From Mixophyes australis (taxonomy: Eukaryota > Chordata > Amphibia > Anura > Limnodynastidae): DNA of 64,000 bases. Where the stretch lies: assembly GCA_036250195.1 (NCBI GenBank), contig JAVHZZ010000006.1, positions 159,314,724-159,378,723 of the forward strand, in the 5' to 3' direction. The stretch's first letter is position 1. Every line of letters begins with the position of its first letter. Made by a program: the position numbers and the translations under genes. Below, piece by piece: positions 31,641 to 45,231 of this stretch. The notes beneath the pieces are model-generated. The model searched no databases. It was not told where the DNA came from and saw nothing but the letters and a program-made list of their open reading frames with translations.

Positions 31641-34533
31641 AATGAGGCGCGAGTCCACATTGAGATGCGTGGTTATTAGGGGCTTTTGCTTTTTAAATAA
31701 ATGCTTATTGTAAGGCCATCTTTTTTCTTAAATATATTTGTTTAAATTTTACGAGGAAAAGGTTTGTTTTGAACCTTTACAAAATTCTGACAACACTCTT
31801 TTGCAGAATGCTGTAGTTATTTAAAAGTGTAGATAAGTGTTTGATGTTGATAGCACAAAATAATGCAAAAGTTTTACATTCCATATTACATAATTATACC
31901 GCAATACTCATATGTTTTTTTCCCCATTTTACTTCAAAGGAAACAATGCTTACCCTTGTCACCTTTGGCTCCTCACTCCGATTTTATATCCACACACAGA
32001 GCAAAAATTTGCATACAATTCCGAATGTACCTGAACCAGATTATTTATAGTATGCACGTTCTGGCTTTTAAAAGCCCAACTCCATTGCATTGACTGGTCT
32101 GGGGGAGACCTTAAGTATGCACTAAATATATTGTATGACATCATAACTGTGTGTGTGATATTTCATAATATTGCCATTGGAGTGGGGCACCATAGGAGGA
32201 AGAGGTTGAGGTTGCTGACCATGTGGAGGGAGACGTCAGCGATGGTCCTCCAGAAACATTGAATTGCCTATTATCCAGTCCATGTCAAATGGTGTATCAA
32301 TTGAAGATGGAGTCTCATGGGGAAGAAAGTCCTTAACCAGAGTCCTTGAAGATGTCATTGAAACACTTTTTGCAGTTGCTCATGAAGTTACTGCAGCATT
32401 AATTCCATACTACATTTTGTCATTGACTACCAACTTTATCAGAGGGAATAATTTTATTTTTATTTTTTTATACATTGAGTTGGTCCCCATATCTTTTTCT
32501 AGTGGATGTCTTGCTTTTAACGGAAATTAAAATCATAAAGATTCTTGGCCATCATTTACTTTGCAGAACAATACAAGCGTCCCATGTGGATTGACTCCGT
32601 TCCCTTGCACTGCTCCGTAGAAAAAACAGTAGCAAAGCAGACTGACCAGAAAACAAGCTGCTAGGTAGGTGGGTCTTCAGTCAGTAACAGCTTACTTTTA
32701 TCAGTGCCTTTGGCTCTTCAGTGTTGTAGAACTGCAAAGCTCAGCTTGTCCAATAGTTCCAAAATAGCTGTAGAGCGTAGTTTACACTGTTATACAGCCA
32801 GCCACATAATAATACACACTGTTTAATTGGCACCAACAAAGGGGGTGCCTTAGAATGCACTTGGCTCCCCACCACACATAGGGTTGGGGCTGACCTACGG
32901 TTTCCACCACTTCTCATCAGAAAAGCAGAGGCGTCCTGGCAACTAGATCACTTCTGTTTGGAACCGCACGTGAGCAAATTATAACTAAACAACAAGCCAC
33001 TGGGATGCCACAAGTTGGGTTAAATCATGCAGACAACTGGTATTGAGGATGTCACTTGAGTTTACAATCAAAAACTTTTGAAATAAATATTTATGATTGG
33101 AACTTTATATAATTTGCTGCAGTAATAATAATGACATCCTTGTTTTGTTCAGAGCTAGATTCGCCACACAGACTAATTATTATAATAATCTGTGTTCTCA
33201 CTGTTCTGGTTGTTGACAAAAAGAACCTCATATTCTTCTGATTGTGCTACTTCAATGGTAAATTAGGTGGAAGCGCACTGCATCATGCTGATACTAGCTA
33301 ACAAATTGTATTTGCCAGAGCCGCTGCTAATGCTGCGTGTAAATAAATAGCCCCTCAGGGTTATACAATGACTTCTATTTACTGTGCTCAGCAGAGGAAG
33401 GAGAATTGAAGTGGTGTGACACAATTGACTTTAATAGAACTCGCTCACTGCATGAAGTATGCAAACTGTTCTCCAAACCTTAAAGAGAATGAAGAAAAAT
33501 CTGTTCAGCTATTAAACAATCTTGCTTACTCCACACAAGTGCACAGATAGGGTATAAATGTACATGTCACCTATACACAGAAAGAACAATCATTTTCTGG
33601 GCTGTAACAGTATTCACAAGAATGCAGACTTCAGTTCATTGGGAAATATTTACATTGTGACAAAAGCATCATATACACTGTCTAGGAGCTAGTGACATCA
33701 TTAAAGCACTATGTATATGGCAGAGTTTCACATCCTTGTATACAGTTATCCATAGTACTCCTAGTAAAGTGTGGACATTTGTTTCAAGCACCCAAAAATG
33801 TGTATAAATGTTTGCATGAAGCGTCCCTTTATGTCTGTCATGTGTAAACACTTCTAATTTCTTTCTAGTTTGTTATCATTTTTATTTATTACTTATTTGT
33901 TAAACTCTTAAAGTTTAATTTTAGAAATGGAAGAATTCTTTGAATTCACTGTGGCAAAGATAAGTGAAGATTTGGCTAAACTTTTCCTGAGCTGGTGTGT
34001 TCCGGTAATTCAATTTTCAAATTTCGCTTTTGCTTCACGGAATGGCCATTTCGCAAAGTATTTGACAACTCGCATTTTCTAACACTTGGGGGAGAACTAT
34101 TACCATTACTATGGCTTTGTGAGCTGTAAGCAAAAATATGCATTGTACGAACAGTAATAAAGTGTTTATAATGGGAATAAATGTATAAGCACTCTGCATG
34201 AAGGTATCAGGTGTGGGTTCTGGACACAATACCAACTAAGACACAGCCAGAGAGCAGAGCGGAGTCTAAGTTACTACCGGCATTCACCAGGGCCTGCCGC
34301 AAAGCTGGATGGATTTGGCTGTGTGTAATAACCAGGTCGCAGTCCACTAAACTGGCCCTTAGCACGGTGGACAGAGCACTACATGGACGTTGCTCTGAAG
34401 GTAGAATAGTCAGACAAGCCAAGATCAGCAGAATGTAGGTTAAACTAACAGAATCGGCAATCAGAAGAATAGTCAGGAAAAGCCAAAGGTCAAAACCAAT
34501 CTGTCAGCACAGTACAAAGTCAGGAAAAGTATC
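31641..34533. other. No gene seen
   Basis: AT-rich, with short frames only. Two fairly GC-balanced blocks (32560-33060 and 34200-34530) have the texture of decayed LTRs but show no ends I can define. Confidence 0.45.
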
Positions 34534-34541
34534 ACGAAGAC

Positions 34542-35125
34542 TAGAGATGTTCACTGACACCCAGTGTTTTGACTTTGGATCTGGATTAATTTTGTGCTTT
34601 TTTTGTGCTCCCTTGCGTGTTTGTGTTTTGGTTTTGATCCCTATTTTTTTCTAAAATCCTTATTTTGCTAAAATCACATAATTTGGCTCTTTTTTTGTTC
34701 CTACATTATTATTAACCTCAATAACATTAATATCCAGTAATTTCCAGTTGATTTTTGTCAAGTGACAAGAACACTGCCACCCCTCCTGTTTCTGTATGAG
34801 CAATGGCACTGGAGACTGGAGAGTGACAAGAACACTGCTACCCCTGTTTCTGCGTGAACAATGGCACTGAGCAATGTTGCTAGATAATGGAGGGTGACAA
34901 GAACACTGCTACTCCTGTTTCTGTGTAAGCAATGGCGCTGGATGTCCTGGGGAGGGAGATACTTATGGAATCCAAAACCCGCGAGATCCAACAATGCAAC
35001 AATGATGCTTTGCCTCGATTCAGATCCGAGGACGCGCCAAAGTACCTAGCTGCCTCGCGAGCCTACTCGGATCCCCTAAGTTCGGGTGGATTCAGTTTTC
35101 AGAAAACCGAGCCCAAGCATCTCTA
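34542..35125. mobile_element. Short non-autonomous hAT element with target duplication
   Basis: The inverted ends are TAGAGATGTTC and GCATCTCTA. The flanks acgaagac (34534-34541) and atgaagac (35126-35133) form an 8-bp duplication with one mismatch, as hAT insertion produces. The left subterminal region (tgttttgactttggatctgg) is shared with hAT copies 1 and 2. Inside are three tandem copies of a 60-70-bp block (gtgacaagaacactgc, cctgtttctg, caatggc) at 34760-34935. The element has no transposase and probably relied on that of copies 1 and 2. Confidence 0.85.
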
Positions 35126-35133
35126 ATGAAGAC

Positions 35134-36980
35134 AGGAAGAATCTGGGTGAACAATCAGGAACAAAGCAGTAACATGATAATTCAGGAGCTCCGAACAGCA
35201 AAGCTGATACTATGGCAGGAAATGTCTGGCAGAGCAGGTTTAAATACTGTTTGGGAGTTCAAATCTCCGCCTCTGTGATGTCAGCGCTCACCTGTTGCAT
35301 CTCAGTGAAACTGCATCAGATGTGCTTGCCACAGTGTGAAGTAAAAAAATAGATACCGAGTCCTGCATCTAAATACATGATTGCTTGCAGGAGGGTATAG
35401 TAGTATAGAAGGCTAATCCTGTTCTACTGGCTTATATAGGAAGTAGTCCAGATTCTAGTGGCTATTGTAGAAAGCAGACCACATTCTGGTGGCTTGCATT
35501 TAAAGCAGGCCCCCACTCTGATAGATAGCATTTAACATAGACCCCTGCTCCTATAATGCACATAGTATAAACACTTTATGCAATGAAAACAAACACAACG
35601 TATTTACTTGTATATGTAGAGATGCGTCCAGTTGAAGAATAGCATTTGTGCCAAGCCTAACAAGTGTATATAATTAAATGCTATAGTTGTATTAACCTAT
35701 TTGTACACAGTATAATGTCATGAAGTGTCAAGAGAAAATTATATGGAAAATGCAACTTTTACATTTATTAATAAGTGTCTCAACACTTATTAATAAATGT
35801 AAAAGTTGCATTTTCCATATAAAATGTAATAAAATACAAACATAAAATACAAATGAATTACAAACATCTGTTGCTTTTCCCTTTAAAAAAGTATTTCCTT
35901 TCTTGCAGGAGTCCAAGTTGAAATGTCAAGTAAGTAGTACAAATAGATAGTCATAACTGGTATAATATAGCACAACACTAATGATTTAAGTACAGCTGTC
36001 TACAGCTGGAGGGGTCAATACACAGTCAGCCATTCAGAAGGCCCTTGATAGTACTGATGATGATGGTCATCAATTTGTTTTATGGCACCAGCTATCCAGC
36101 ACTCACAAGAGATACGCCTCTTAAAAGGCAAATCTGCTAATGCGTCCATGTCTGATTGTGTTGTAATTACGTGAACACACCCTTATTGTGTCCCAGCAAG
36201 TCCCCATTCTGCCATTGGGGTTAGAGTAAGGATAGAGTTTGGAGCTTTCTTTTACAAATGAGTGGGCGGGTGTGTGGTGGAGGGTTACAATAGGGCTGGT
36301 GTTGTGGCTAGTTTAAACCTTTCAAACCCTATATGGCACCCTAACTACCAACTTTATTTGAAAAATAATTATGCTTGCTTCACGTCTCCAGACTATACTT
36401 AGTGGTTGGGAAGGAGCATTGGGTGAGAGGAGAGCATATTCAGTACTATAGAACCCTATAGATCTCTGAGATCTACTGTCCATATACTCTATATATGTAT
36501 AAGGCATTTCAATAATTCTGATGTTTGCACATCTGTCCCGATTCTTGTACCCTAAAGGAGCATGGCCTATCAGAAAGTGGGCAAGGTCTGCATATGTAGG
36601 CCTGGCTTTCTAGATTATATGGTGTCACGAATGCCCAGCCTTGCCCAGATACAGCAATCTGAACAGCTGGCGTCACCTTAGTCACTTAGCAATGAAAACA
36701 CCTTTTCTGCCACCACAAAGGATTATGGTTTCCTTACGTTCACCAGAACCACTTATTAATGCTTCACACTTAAATTATATACACATGTAGAATAAGCCTC
36801 CCTGGGCTTTGTAAGTTCATAAAGAATCATGGAGAACGCACTAGATTCAATTTATTTAATTTGCAACATGGTTCCAAGGCTTAGTTACAAAAATTAATAT
36901 CAAGAAATACAATATATTTGCACAAATAAGTTTCAGAAAATAAAATAGAAAATAAAATCAGAATTACTACTTACTAGTTA
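35134..36980. other. No gene seen; contains a perfect hairpin
   Basis: There is no supported gene. The notable structure is the 38-bp-arm hairpin at 35741-35820, listed separately. Confidence 0.5.
35741..35820. repeat. Perfect inverted repeat, 38-bp arms, 4-nt loop
   Basis: The left arm 35741-35778 (atatggaaaatgcaactttt and onward) and the right arm 35783-35820 are exact complements around ctca. The open frame that overlaps it is not a gene. A MITE would be expected to show some divergence and a target duplication, and I see neither. A recent snap-back duplication during replication fits better. Confidence 0.9.
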
Positions 36981-36987
36981 AGACCTG

Positions 36988-37155
36988 GGGGTAAATGTAT
37001 CATACTCCGGTTTCTTCAAGTCGCCGAAAATCGGCGAGATGACACTAACATTTAAAGCGGTGCTGCCTTTACAAGGCAGCGCCGATTTAAATTTTAGCTG
37101 TCATCTCGCCGATTTCCGGCGACTTGAAGAAACCGGAGTATGATACATTTACCCC
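36988..37155. mobile_element. Harbinger-type MITE with CTG duplication
   Basis: This 168-bp palindromic element has ends GGGGTAAATGTATCATACTC and its complement, duplicated CTG at 36985-36987 and 37156-37158. Its inner arms pair through catctcgccgatttccggcg. The rebuilt target aagacCTGgtgtg fits the palindromic site with a CWG centre reported for zebrafish Harbinger elements. Confidence 0.75.
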
Positions 37156-37158
37156 CTG

Positions 37159-39055
37159 GTGTGTGAGGGAACACAATTAAGTAAAATGTGACATTTCAGT
37201 CTTGATAGACTCCCTCATGAAAACGTACACGTTCTTTTCTAAGTCAGAAGATTTTAAACCTTTTCCCACATAGCTTTCACCCACCACCTTTGGAGTTTAG
37301 CTGTCAATAAGGACAGATTGATCTCCCAAATGTCACAGGGCATTCAAAGTGAGCTAAGGATGTCAAGAGATCAGGAATGTTCACAGGACCTAATTCCCAC
37401 CTTCGCTCGATCTGGTTGGTTAGATGGTTTACAACTTTGGGGCTTCAAACTCCTCCAAGATCCTATCTCTCCCTGGTCTGGCTATTTTTAACAGATTAAT
37501 GACACTTGCATAAGTTCAAACTCCTATCATCTCCATGTAATGCCAGCATTTTTATAATACAAGTTTTAGCCTGGTACTATTAAGAGGGAGCACTTTATAT
37601 GAACAGCAGAGCTGCTGTATATCTGTACTAAATACAAACACACCTATGCAATATATACAGCATATATACAGTATCTGAAGTAAATTCTGGACATTCATGG
37701 AGCATATCCACGTGTGTAGTGAATAATTTACAGCTATTTGTATATTTTTACTGTATACCACACACACACAGGTTGACTTACAGGATATTTGCACTCCTCA
37801 ATAAAGGCAAGAAAATAATCATTTCCAGTAATAACTACTTTTGAGTGAAACTTGTCTTATTAGCATACCTCCAAAGTCTTGTGATTACTGAATTGGGACA
37901 GACTGCACATGATCATGACCATGAAGTGCTAAGTCATTTCTTACCCCCCCCCCCCCCCCCCCCCCCATCCCGCTCTCCCATGCTGCTCTAAACAGAATGG
38001 GACATACCTCCCAACATTCTTACCATCGCTGCTGCTGATCATACCATGGAGGGGTGGGGGTGGGGCTGACTGTTACATTGGGATGTGTCACATCCACTGG
38101 GGGACTGTCTAGCACTTGGCTGCCCTCCACTCCCTTCCTCTCCTAAAGACACTAGAATGCTCTCTGTCAGATAGGACTGTGTTGTATTTGATAATAGCTC
38201 TTGCATAATCATTTTTCATATATTTCATTAGCTATATAAAACCACACTCACGTTAGACAAACCAACAGTTTTTATCAAGCTTCTTACTCTAGCTTAAGTT
38301 TGCCCCATAGGGCATATGTTTCCAGTCCTAACCTGAGCATATCTGCAATAAAAACTATGCAGCCATGCGGTATATGTATTTACTAAATGCAACACAGCCA
38401 TGCAGCATATATCTGTGCTGAACAATGACAAGTCATGTAGTATATAACTTGCATGGCAAACAAAATGGTAAAAAAAAGTTAAAAGATGACCATATGATGA
38501 TACAGGTTGTTTATTCTGGAGATTGTAGTTGAATACAAAGTCCACATTTTGGCAATAAAATACAAAGACCGTTTTCTGGTGACCAATGATGAGCCCAAAC
38601 TGTGGTGAGCACAGTATAATCCAGAACCCATAATCTGGCGACCACAGCCCAATAAAAGTTACTGTTGTCTCTAGAACTGAGAGCTGGACACTTTCCTCTG
38701 TTGAAATTATCATTTGGATAATGAAATCGATAGAAGATAGAGATTGCAATTTGCTATAAAATCATCTGTTTTCAAATATGCAGCTCCCATGGAACTAGAC
38801 AACCCTTTATGCTGCTGTTATCTAATGAGGAGTTAATTGATGTGTAAGCTGTATAGAGGAAAACTGGCTCAATGCGATCTGTGGCTGGATAAGGAATCTT
38901 GTTTGACAGCTTATACAGAACTGTGAAGTCTGCTTACTTTCATTTGCTAAAGTTATCAAGTTGGCTTTTTAATACTGCTATTCACCTCCTTTTATTTAGT
39001 CAATTTGCTTCAGTCAAGTTTGCATATGATGTTTCAAGAACGTGAAAGTATAGTG
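37159..39055. other. No gene seen; poly-C tract and a dispersed-repeat fragment
   Basis: A run of more than 20 C lies at about 37945-37967. It is followed at 38000-38025 by gggacatacctcccaacat, a fragment of the repeat also present at 13150 and 16270. A minus-strand 151-codon frame at 38294-38749 shows no motif I recognise and sits in repetitive, AT-rich sequence, so I do not call it a gene. Confidence 0.45.
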
Positions 39056-39063
39056 GATTTCCA

Positions 39064-39208
39064 CAGTGGCGGAACTACCATTGGTGTGGAAGGTCGTGTG
39101 CACTGGGGCCCATGGAGATAATGGGCCCACTGCATGGCAGATGCAGAGGGTCGGGGCCCAGGTTCCCTCCTCCTCCTCGCCTTCCACAGCTCATTAATTC
39201 TGCCTCTG
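39064..39208. mobile_element. hAT-type MITE with perfect 8-bp target duplication
   Basis: The ends are CAGTGGCGGAACTACC and the complement of CAGAGGCAGAATTAAT. The target gatttcca is duplicated exactly at 39056-39063 and 39209-39216. The element is 145 bp and GC-rich, with no coding capacity. Confidence 0.88.
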
Positions 39209-39216
39209 GATTTCCA

Positions 39217-42200
39217 ATAAGTTGCCACCCTGACTTAATACTCTTGTGTACACCAAGTCTAATCAGTGAATAATTCCAAGTCTGACTGTCACTATAGGTG
39301 TCATTATAGAGACTTTTATACTTTTGGTGGTTTGCCATGAGCATATGATATTTATAGTTATTCTATAGGTCCAAAACGTTGATCTCAGTTATTGAATTTG
39401 CATTGTTCATATGGTTATTTATATGTTTTAATAAAAATGTTTAGATATTTTAATATTTGCTCACTGTGTTGGTGTTGGGCCTTCTTCTGCGCTGTATCTC
39501 CCTTTTTCTTGCAGCACAATAATAGACCTACAAAATGGGGGAAATAAGAGAACTATAGGCGGGGAGATCTGGGGTGAAAGAGAAAAAAGAGGGATATGGA
39601 ATTGAAATAGTGACAGGTTAATAATATCCTGGGGGGAGAGCAAGAATCCATAATGGAAAACCCAATGACGATAAGGGGGGAGATAGAGAAGGGGAATCGG
39701 AGGGCAATGAGGATGCTAAGGAGGTGAGCAATGAGGAGTAAGAGAAAAAGAAAATGTGTTAGGGGGTGGGACAGAGAAGTATGATAAAGAAGGGTATTAA
39801 GGAGTTAAAAGTGGTAATAGAAGGGTATTGTGGAGGTCTCTGATAGGGATTAAAGAGAGTGTGATGTCTGTAAGGGGGAAATGAGCTCTGTGAGGCTATA
39901 TGCTATTTTTATTAGTGGGCACCATATAAACATGTTTTAAGCTGGCTACTAGATTCTAAAATTAATATAATATTCTATAATCCATAATCTTTCTGAACTA
40001 AAAATACTTCATTAAAATTTGTAAAACTTTAATGACAGGTAAATTTGAGGATAATTAATTATCCCAATAACATTAGAGGCATGTGAATAGTGTGAGTGGG
40101 GCTGATAATGACAGGAACATGAACAGACCGAGAAAAGGATGATAATGTTGGGGACCATGATATGGAGGGACATCAAGTTTTATATATGTTGCATGTTACT
40201 GCAACAAATGTAATTATGGATGGTGAGCCCTGATTGGCTCACCACTCTGGCCACCAAGGAACCCGCAGTGAATCGTTTCTGATTTGCTGCTGCCATCGTC
40301 AAGGAGTCAGGAACAGGCTGGGGGGACTCACTGGGGGGGACTCACTGGACTCTGGACACCCAGGTGAGTCTCTTGGCAAGCAGCTCTCCACACACTAGCC
40401 ACCAGATATTGGAGTTCTGCTCCACCAGATTTGTTGACTATTTATACACTAGTCACCAGACAGGAAGTTTCAATTACAAGCACCAGATTGGGATCCCCTT
40501 TGCACACTAGCCAACAGAATGATTTATTTTACAACTGCCACCAGAATGGACTCTGTACTATATATTAGCCAACTGAATTAACTCTGTATTAATCACTAGA
40601 CTTAAGTGTGGGCAGATGGGAACAATGTTTACAAATTGTCTAAGGCCACAAGATTTCTGACTATGGGGCTTATGCTGAGTTGGGCGTCCATCCGTTTGCT
40701 TAGCGTAAAAGAAAAAAGGTGCACTGCGCATGCCCACAAACAATAATGTATGCCTACGTCCATATGCAGATCTGACAATTCTGCCTCCTTATTCTTGGAG
40801 AGGCACAGCGCACATGTAAAGGCTGTACAAACGCAGACCAAGTACTGTAAGGACGTGATCATGTAATTACAAACTGAGTCAGACCTGCACAGAGACACAA
40901 ATATGCCTGTCAGTGACCAGATCACTTGCAGGTGCCTGACAGGTGCAAATACACACTGATGATGATGGCGGTCACCGGCACTAGCTAGCTGCTTCTGATT
41001 GGCTCATTGTAGATCCATCTCCTTATCTTTAACCAGTGCTCAGAATATCTGATTTTGGGAGTGTATTTTAGAATGAATAGTGAATGTGTTTTTTACTAGG
41101 CTAAACAAAATGTTAAAATGTTTTGTACTAATAACCTTGCTGGGTGTAACTGTCTCTGTGTATAAGAACATCTGACATAATTCTAGTGCACAAGCTACTG
41201 ATGTAGATCTGGATGCATCTTGAGGTGCCTACACCTAAGCATGTAGGCGTAAATACACTATTTTTGAGTATTGCTTTTTAGAGGTTTTTTTAACCCATCT
41301 GCATCTATCTCAACATAATGTTTATACTGAAAACTGTGCAGCCTTGCAGTCTATAAGTGAACTGTTGCATGTATCAAATTTTCTAAGCACAAATACTAGC
41401 AGTCTTCTGAAAGTCCTCTTAATAAGCTGTGATGGGGAAAGAAGCAGGTTCACGTTTCTGTAGCTTGGGGCACAGTGTGAGCCATTATATCTCAAGTATT
41501 TCCTAGTAATGACTTTTTGCAATTTGTCCAAAGAAAGGGTAAAAATAGTCATGTTACAGATGGTCTGTGAGGAAATAGAATATTTTCTTCACACTGTTCA
41601 TTACTAAAACTGGCAAACAAATATGGTAGCCACTGCTTCACCATTAACGATAAGCTACATCACTCTGTCCTGTATGCTCAACTCTGTCCTCATCTCAGTT
41701 TGCTCGTCCATTAAAACAAAAAAATAGAGAGTGCTATCGTGGCAACATGTTTAATAATTACTATTAAAACAATTAAAAACAAACAGGTATATATGCATCA
41801 ATAATATCAATAGAATCTTGGAGCGATTAGATCTCATGAAAGGTCTAGGCAGAGTATAAACAGATACTTATTCATAGATATTGACCAAGATTTAACTTGG
41901 ATAAATTGTGAACAAACAATTTAACCCGCTGGTATAGATTCAAACTCTCCTCAGCAAGGACAAAAGGATTATGTAAATAATTTCATAGGCATACGTAACG
42001 AAAACATTGCACGTAAATAGTCAGATCCATTAGCATGCGGACAGTCACCAAAGCAGATTGTTCATCTGGTATTTAGAAATAAGTACTGCCAATAGAAGAA
42101 CACACTTAAAGCCATTAGTTTGAAGTTTTAAAGGCCCATGTCTAATCCACACTGTAAGAAATCCAGGACTCTCAGGATACTCCAAGAGCTGTTATTCATG

Positions 42201-42696
42201 CTATTTTCATTATGCAAGGATGGGAACAGCTTCCAAATTTTAGGGTATGTCTTTCTTGTGCCTCGTTTACAGCATTGGATCAGTGTATTGATGAGCTTTT
42301 CTCTGAGTAAGCACAATTAAGGAGTCATACTGATAAGTTTAGCAATCTTGAATTAAGAACCTTTGGGTCCTCCTCTGGTAGAATCATTATAACTGCAAAT
42401 ATTGACCATTTTGGGTCTTCTCAAATATAATCTTTATGATCCTTGGAAACAACATCAGGGACAGACAGGTATATCAGGGGGATTCAATTCTAGGTTAACA
42501 CGTCTACTCTAGTTAGACTTTGCCTTGGATTTAACAAAAAGAAACACCTGATTTTATTCTTCCAAGTGACAAACACACCGGGTACATACAAACAATTAAA
42601 GAAATACCTCTAGTTTAAAGGACCATTTGCCCTATTCAGAGATTGCCCACCTAGGAAATGTGCAAGAAGATTCTTGTAGCCTTTCAGATATACTGC
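39217..42696. other. No gene seen; degenerate tandem repeat at 40380-40600
   Basis: From 40380 to 40600 a 40-50-bp unit (cactagccaccaga followed by a variable part) recurs about five or six times with heavy divergence. The rest is AT-rich sequence with short frames. The frame at 42627-42845 runs into the element that starts at 42712, so it is not real. Confidence 0.5.
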
Positions 42697-42711
42697 TAAA
42701 ATGGAAGCTAT

Positions 42712-45089
42712 CAAAAAAACACTACTTAATCTCGGGCGCTAAAAAAAAACTACACATGCTGGATCAAATTAAATTAGACAATATCAGAAAAGGTATCAAG
42801 TGCAGCGGTTCAGCAGAGGTAGTGTTAATCCTCCATTACAAATAACAAAGAAAAAGAAAAAATGAACTGCGCAGAAGACACCTATAGCATAATTAATATA
42901 ATATATTAAACCAATAAAAAATGAACAATTTTATTAAACATAAAATCGACCTATAATATATCCAATAAACATACTGAAAACAAACAGCATATAATATAGT
43001 ATAGGCAAAAATGCCCTATATCTTCATCAATGAAGAAAGTGTTGTATTATCAACCAACCAGAATAATAGAAATACTATTACTGGTAACTTGTTCAAAAAT
43101 AGTTTATCAATTGAAGTGGCATCTTATTCATCCAGTGTTTCAGGATGAGAGCATAAATCTGATATGTTAAAATAGAATATTGAATGTCAGGGCCCAAATT
43201 AAATATTGCATTGATACATAGATGTACCTAATTTTCAACTCAGACAAATGTTTGACCAAATGTTTTTTTAAAAGGAAACAATTAGCCCAGTAGGAGGTAA
43301 TTAGGTTGAACAAACCCTTTTGTGAGGAGACCTGCTTAAGATATTCAGATCACAGTCATCCATTGTTTTTGATCATGTATTCCCCTTCCTAATTGACTTC
43401 CTTTCAATAGGTACTGTAAACACATAAGACCCACTAGGGGGTAAATGTATCAAGCTGAGAGTTTTCCGGCGGGTTTAAAAAGTGGAGATGTTGCCTATAG
43501 CAACCAATCAGATTCTAGCTGTCATTTTGTAGAATGCACTAAATAAATGACAGCTAGAATCTGATTGGTTTTTCAAACTCGCCGGAAAACACTCAGCTTG
43601 ATACATTTACCCCTAGGTGTGAATTACAGAGCCATATGCCTAGGTGAGATCCTTGTAGACAAAGATAGCATTTGAAGACAGCCTATACAGGTATATAGAA
43701 ATATGGGCTTCAAAGGAAAATGACTTCATAGTTCATATTTTGGGAAATCTGGGTGAACTCCATACCAAGGAGCAGAAATCACACCAGGGTTGTGAATGAC
43801 AGGTACTGGCGGTATCCGGGAACAGCTATAATCACATATCTTTGGAAAGGTATGTCACATTGTCATAATTTCATAATGTTTGGTATTTAAATGTGCGGGA
43901 GATTATGACCGGTTTATTGAACGGGGAGTTATGTCTCTGGGATATATCTGTGAAGAATTACCCAAAGGTCAAAACTTTGGGAATATTTGTGAGAAAACTA
44001 TTGCGACACCCAGGGGACATCCCTGCCCCCCCTATTAGCATTAACATGCCCCTGTGAAGAACGTCCCATTTCATTTTGCTTAAAAAACCTGTGTTGGGAA
44101 AGGGCAAGTTGTCAGCTTCTTGGGGATCAATCTAATTGAAATACTGTCCATCTTTTCTGCCGTCCCTAGGCATACAGATTATTATATGTATGTGATGCTC
44201 TGTACTTTCATCCCATTTGTTTTTATAACTGTTTGCAATTTTTTACTTGTATGTCAAATCTTTATCTGTTTTTTTTTTTATTCTCAGTAAGCATTGTACT
44301 TTTTGTATATTAAATCTAAATATTTAATAGTTCTGTCCTTATTGCTTTAAAACAAATTAATTGTTTAGAGGAGAGCTTGCTTGGCTGGATTAACTCTTTA
44401 GAAACCAGTGTGTGAAGGGTTAACTGTTTAGCTACCAGAGCACAGAGTGTGCGTAATTGGGTGATTAAGTTATGGGTTTGCTATGGGCCTTATTCGTAGC
44501 TGGTGGCAGTTGCTGAGAGGTGTGAAATGTGCGTCTGTGTTGGGAAGGAACCACAAAATCTGTAGCCTTAGAGGAAGAGTTAAGTGTGACATTTGAGCTG
44601 GAATACTGTGTGTTCCCTTACAGTAAGCTTCCAAGTTGAAAGTGCGCAGAGGGTGGTTTGTGACCGATAAAGGGATTCAGGAGCGGTTTCCTGACAAAAT
44701 AGAGGTGATATATTGTATGACTGTTGGAATGTATGATAAAATATCTAATCATGGAGAAACTAGAGGGGCTTATCCCTGATACACTTTTAAAACAAATTTT
44801 TTACATTGCATGAACAAGATGCCACTTTAATTGATAAACTATTTTTGAACAAGTTATCAGTAATAGTATTTATATTATTCTGGTTAGTTGATAATGCAAC
44901 ACTGTCTCTATTGATGAAGATATAGGGCATTTTTCCCTATACTATTTTATATGCTGTTTCTTTTTAGTATGTTTATTAGATATATTATAGGTGATTTTAG
45001 GTTTAATAAAATTGTTCATTTTTTATTGGTTTGATATATTATATTAATTATGCTATAGGTGTCATCTGCGCAGTTTATTTTTTCTTTTT
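42712..45089. mobile_element. 2.4-kb element with long inverted arms and a 16-bp target duplication
   Basis: The word ctaaaatggaagctat occurs directly repeated at 42696-42711 and 45090-45105, with no other similarity in the flanks, so it looks like a target duplication. Inside, 42850-43136 and 44807-45090 are inverted copies (shared words aactgcgcaga, gacacctatagcataatt, gatgaagatatagggcattt). Between them lie about 1.6 kb of non-coding sequence and the MITE at 43436. A duplication this long points to a LINE or PLE type of insertion, not a DNA transposon. The family is not identified. Confidence 0.55.
43436..43612. mobile_element. Palindromic MITE, Harbinger-like, nested in the 2.4-kb element
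   Basis: The ends are GGGGTAAATGTATCAAGCTG and its complement, with CTA (or just TA) duplicated at 43433-43435 and 43613-43615. The internal arms carry caaccaatcagattctagct and its complement. The long version of this repeat is at 54904. Confidence 0.65.
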
Positions 45090-45231
45090 CTAAAATGGAA
45101 GCTATGTTCTACTCAGCCCAGTAGGGTTCTGCGGTCTATGTTTTTGTTTGTTTCCTTACCTGTTTATGCATGAAACTGCTGTGGCATTGTATTGCTGAAC
45201 ACACATATTCTGTTTGTAAATCTGTTCCATA

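Noticed and set aside
38294..38749. 151-codon minus-strand frame
   Set aside because: No motif, odd composition, and short internal repeats (catgcagcatatat type words) in the DNA. Nothing supports translation.
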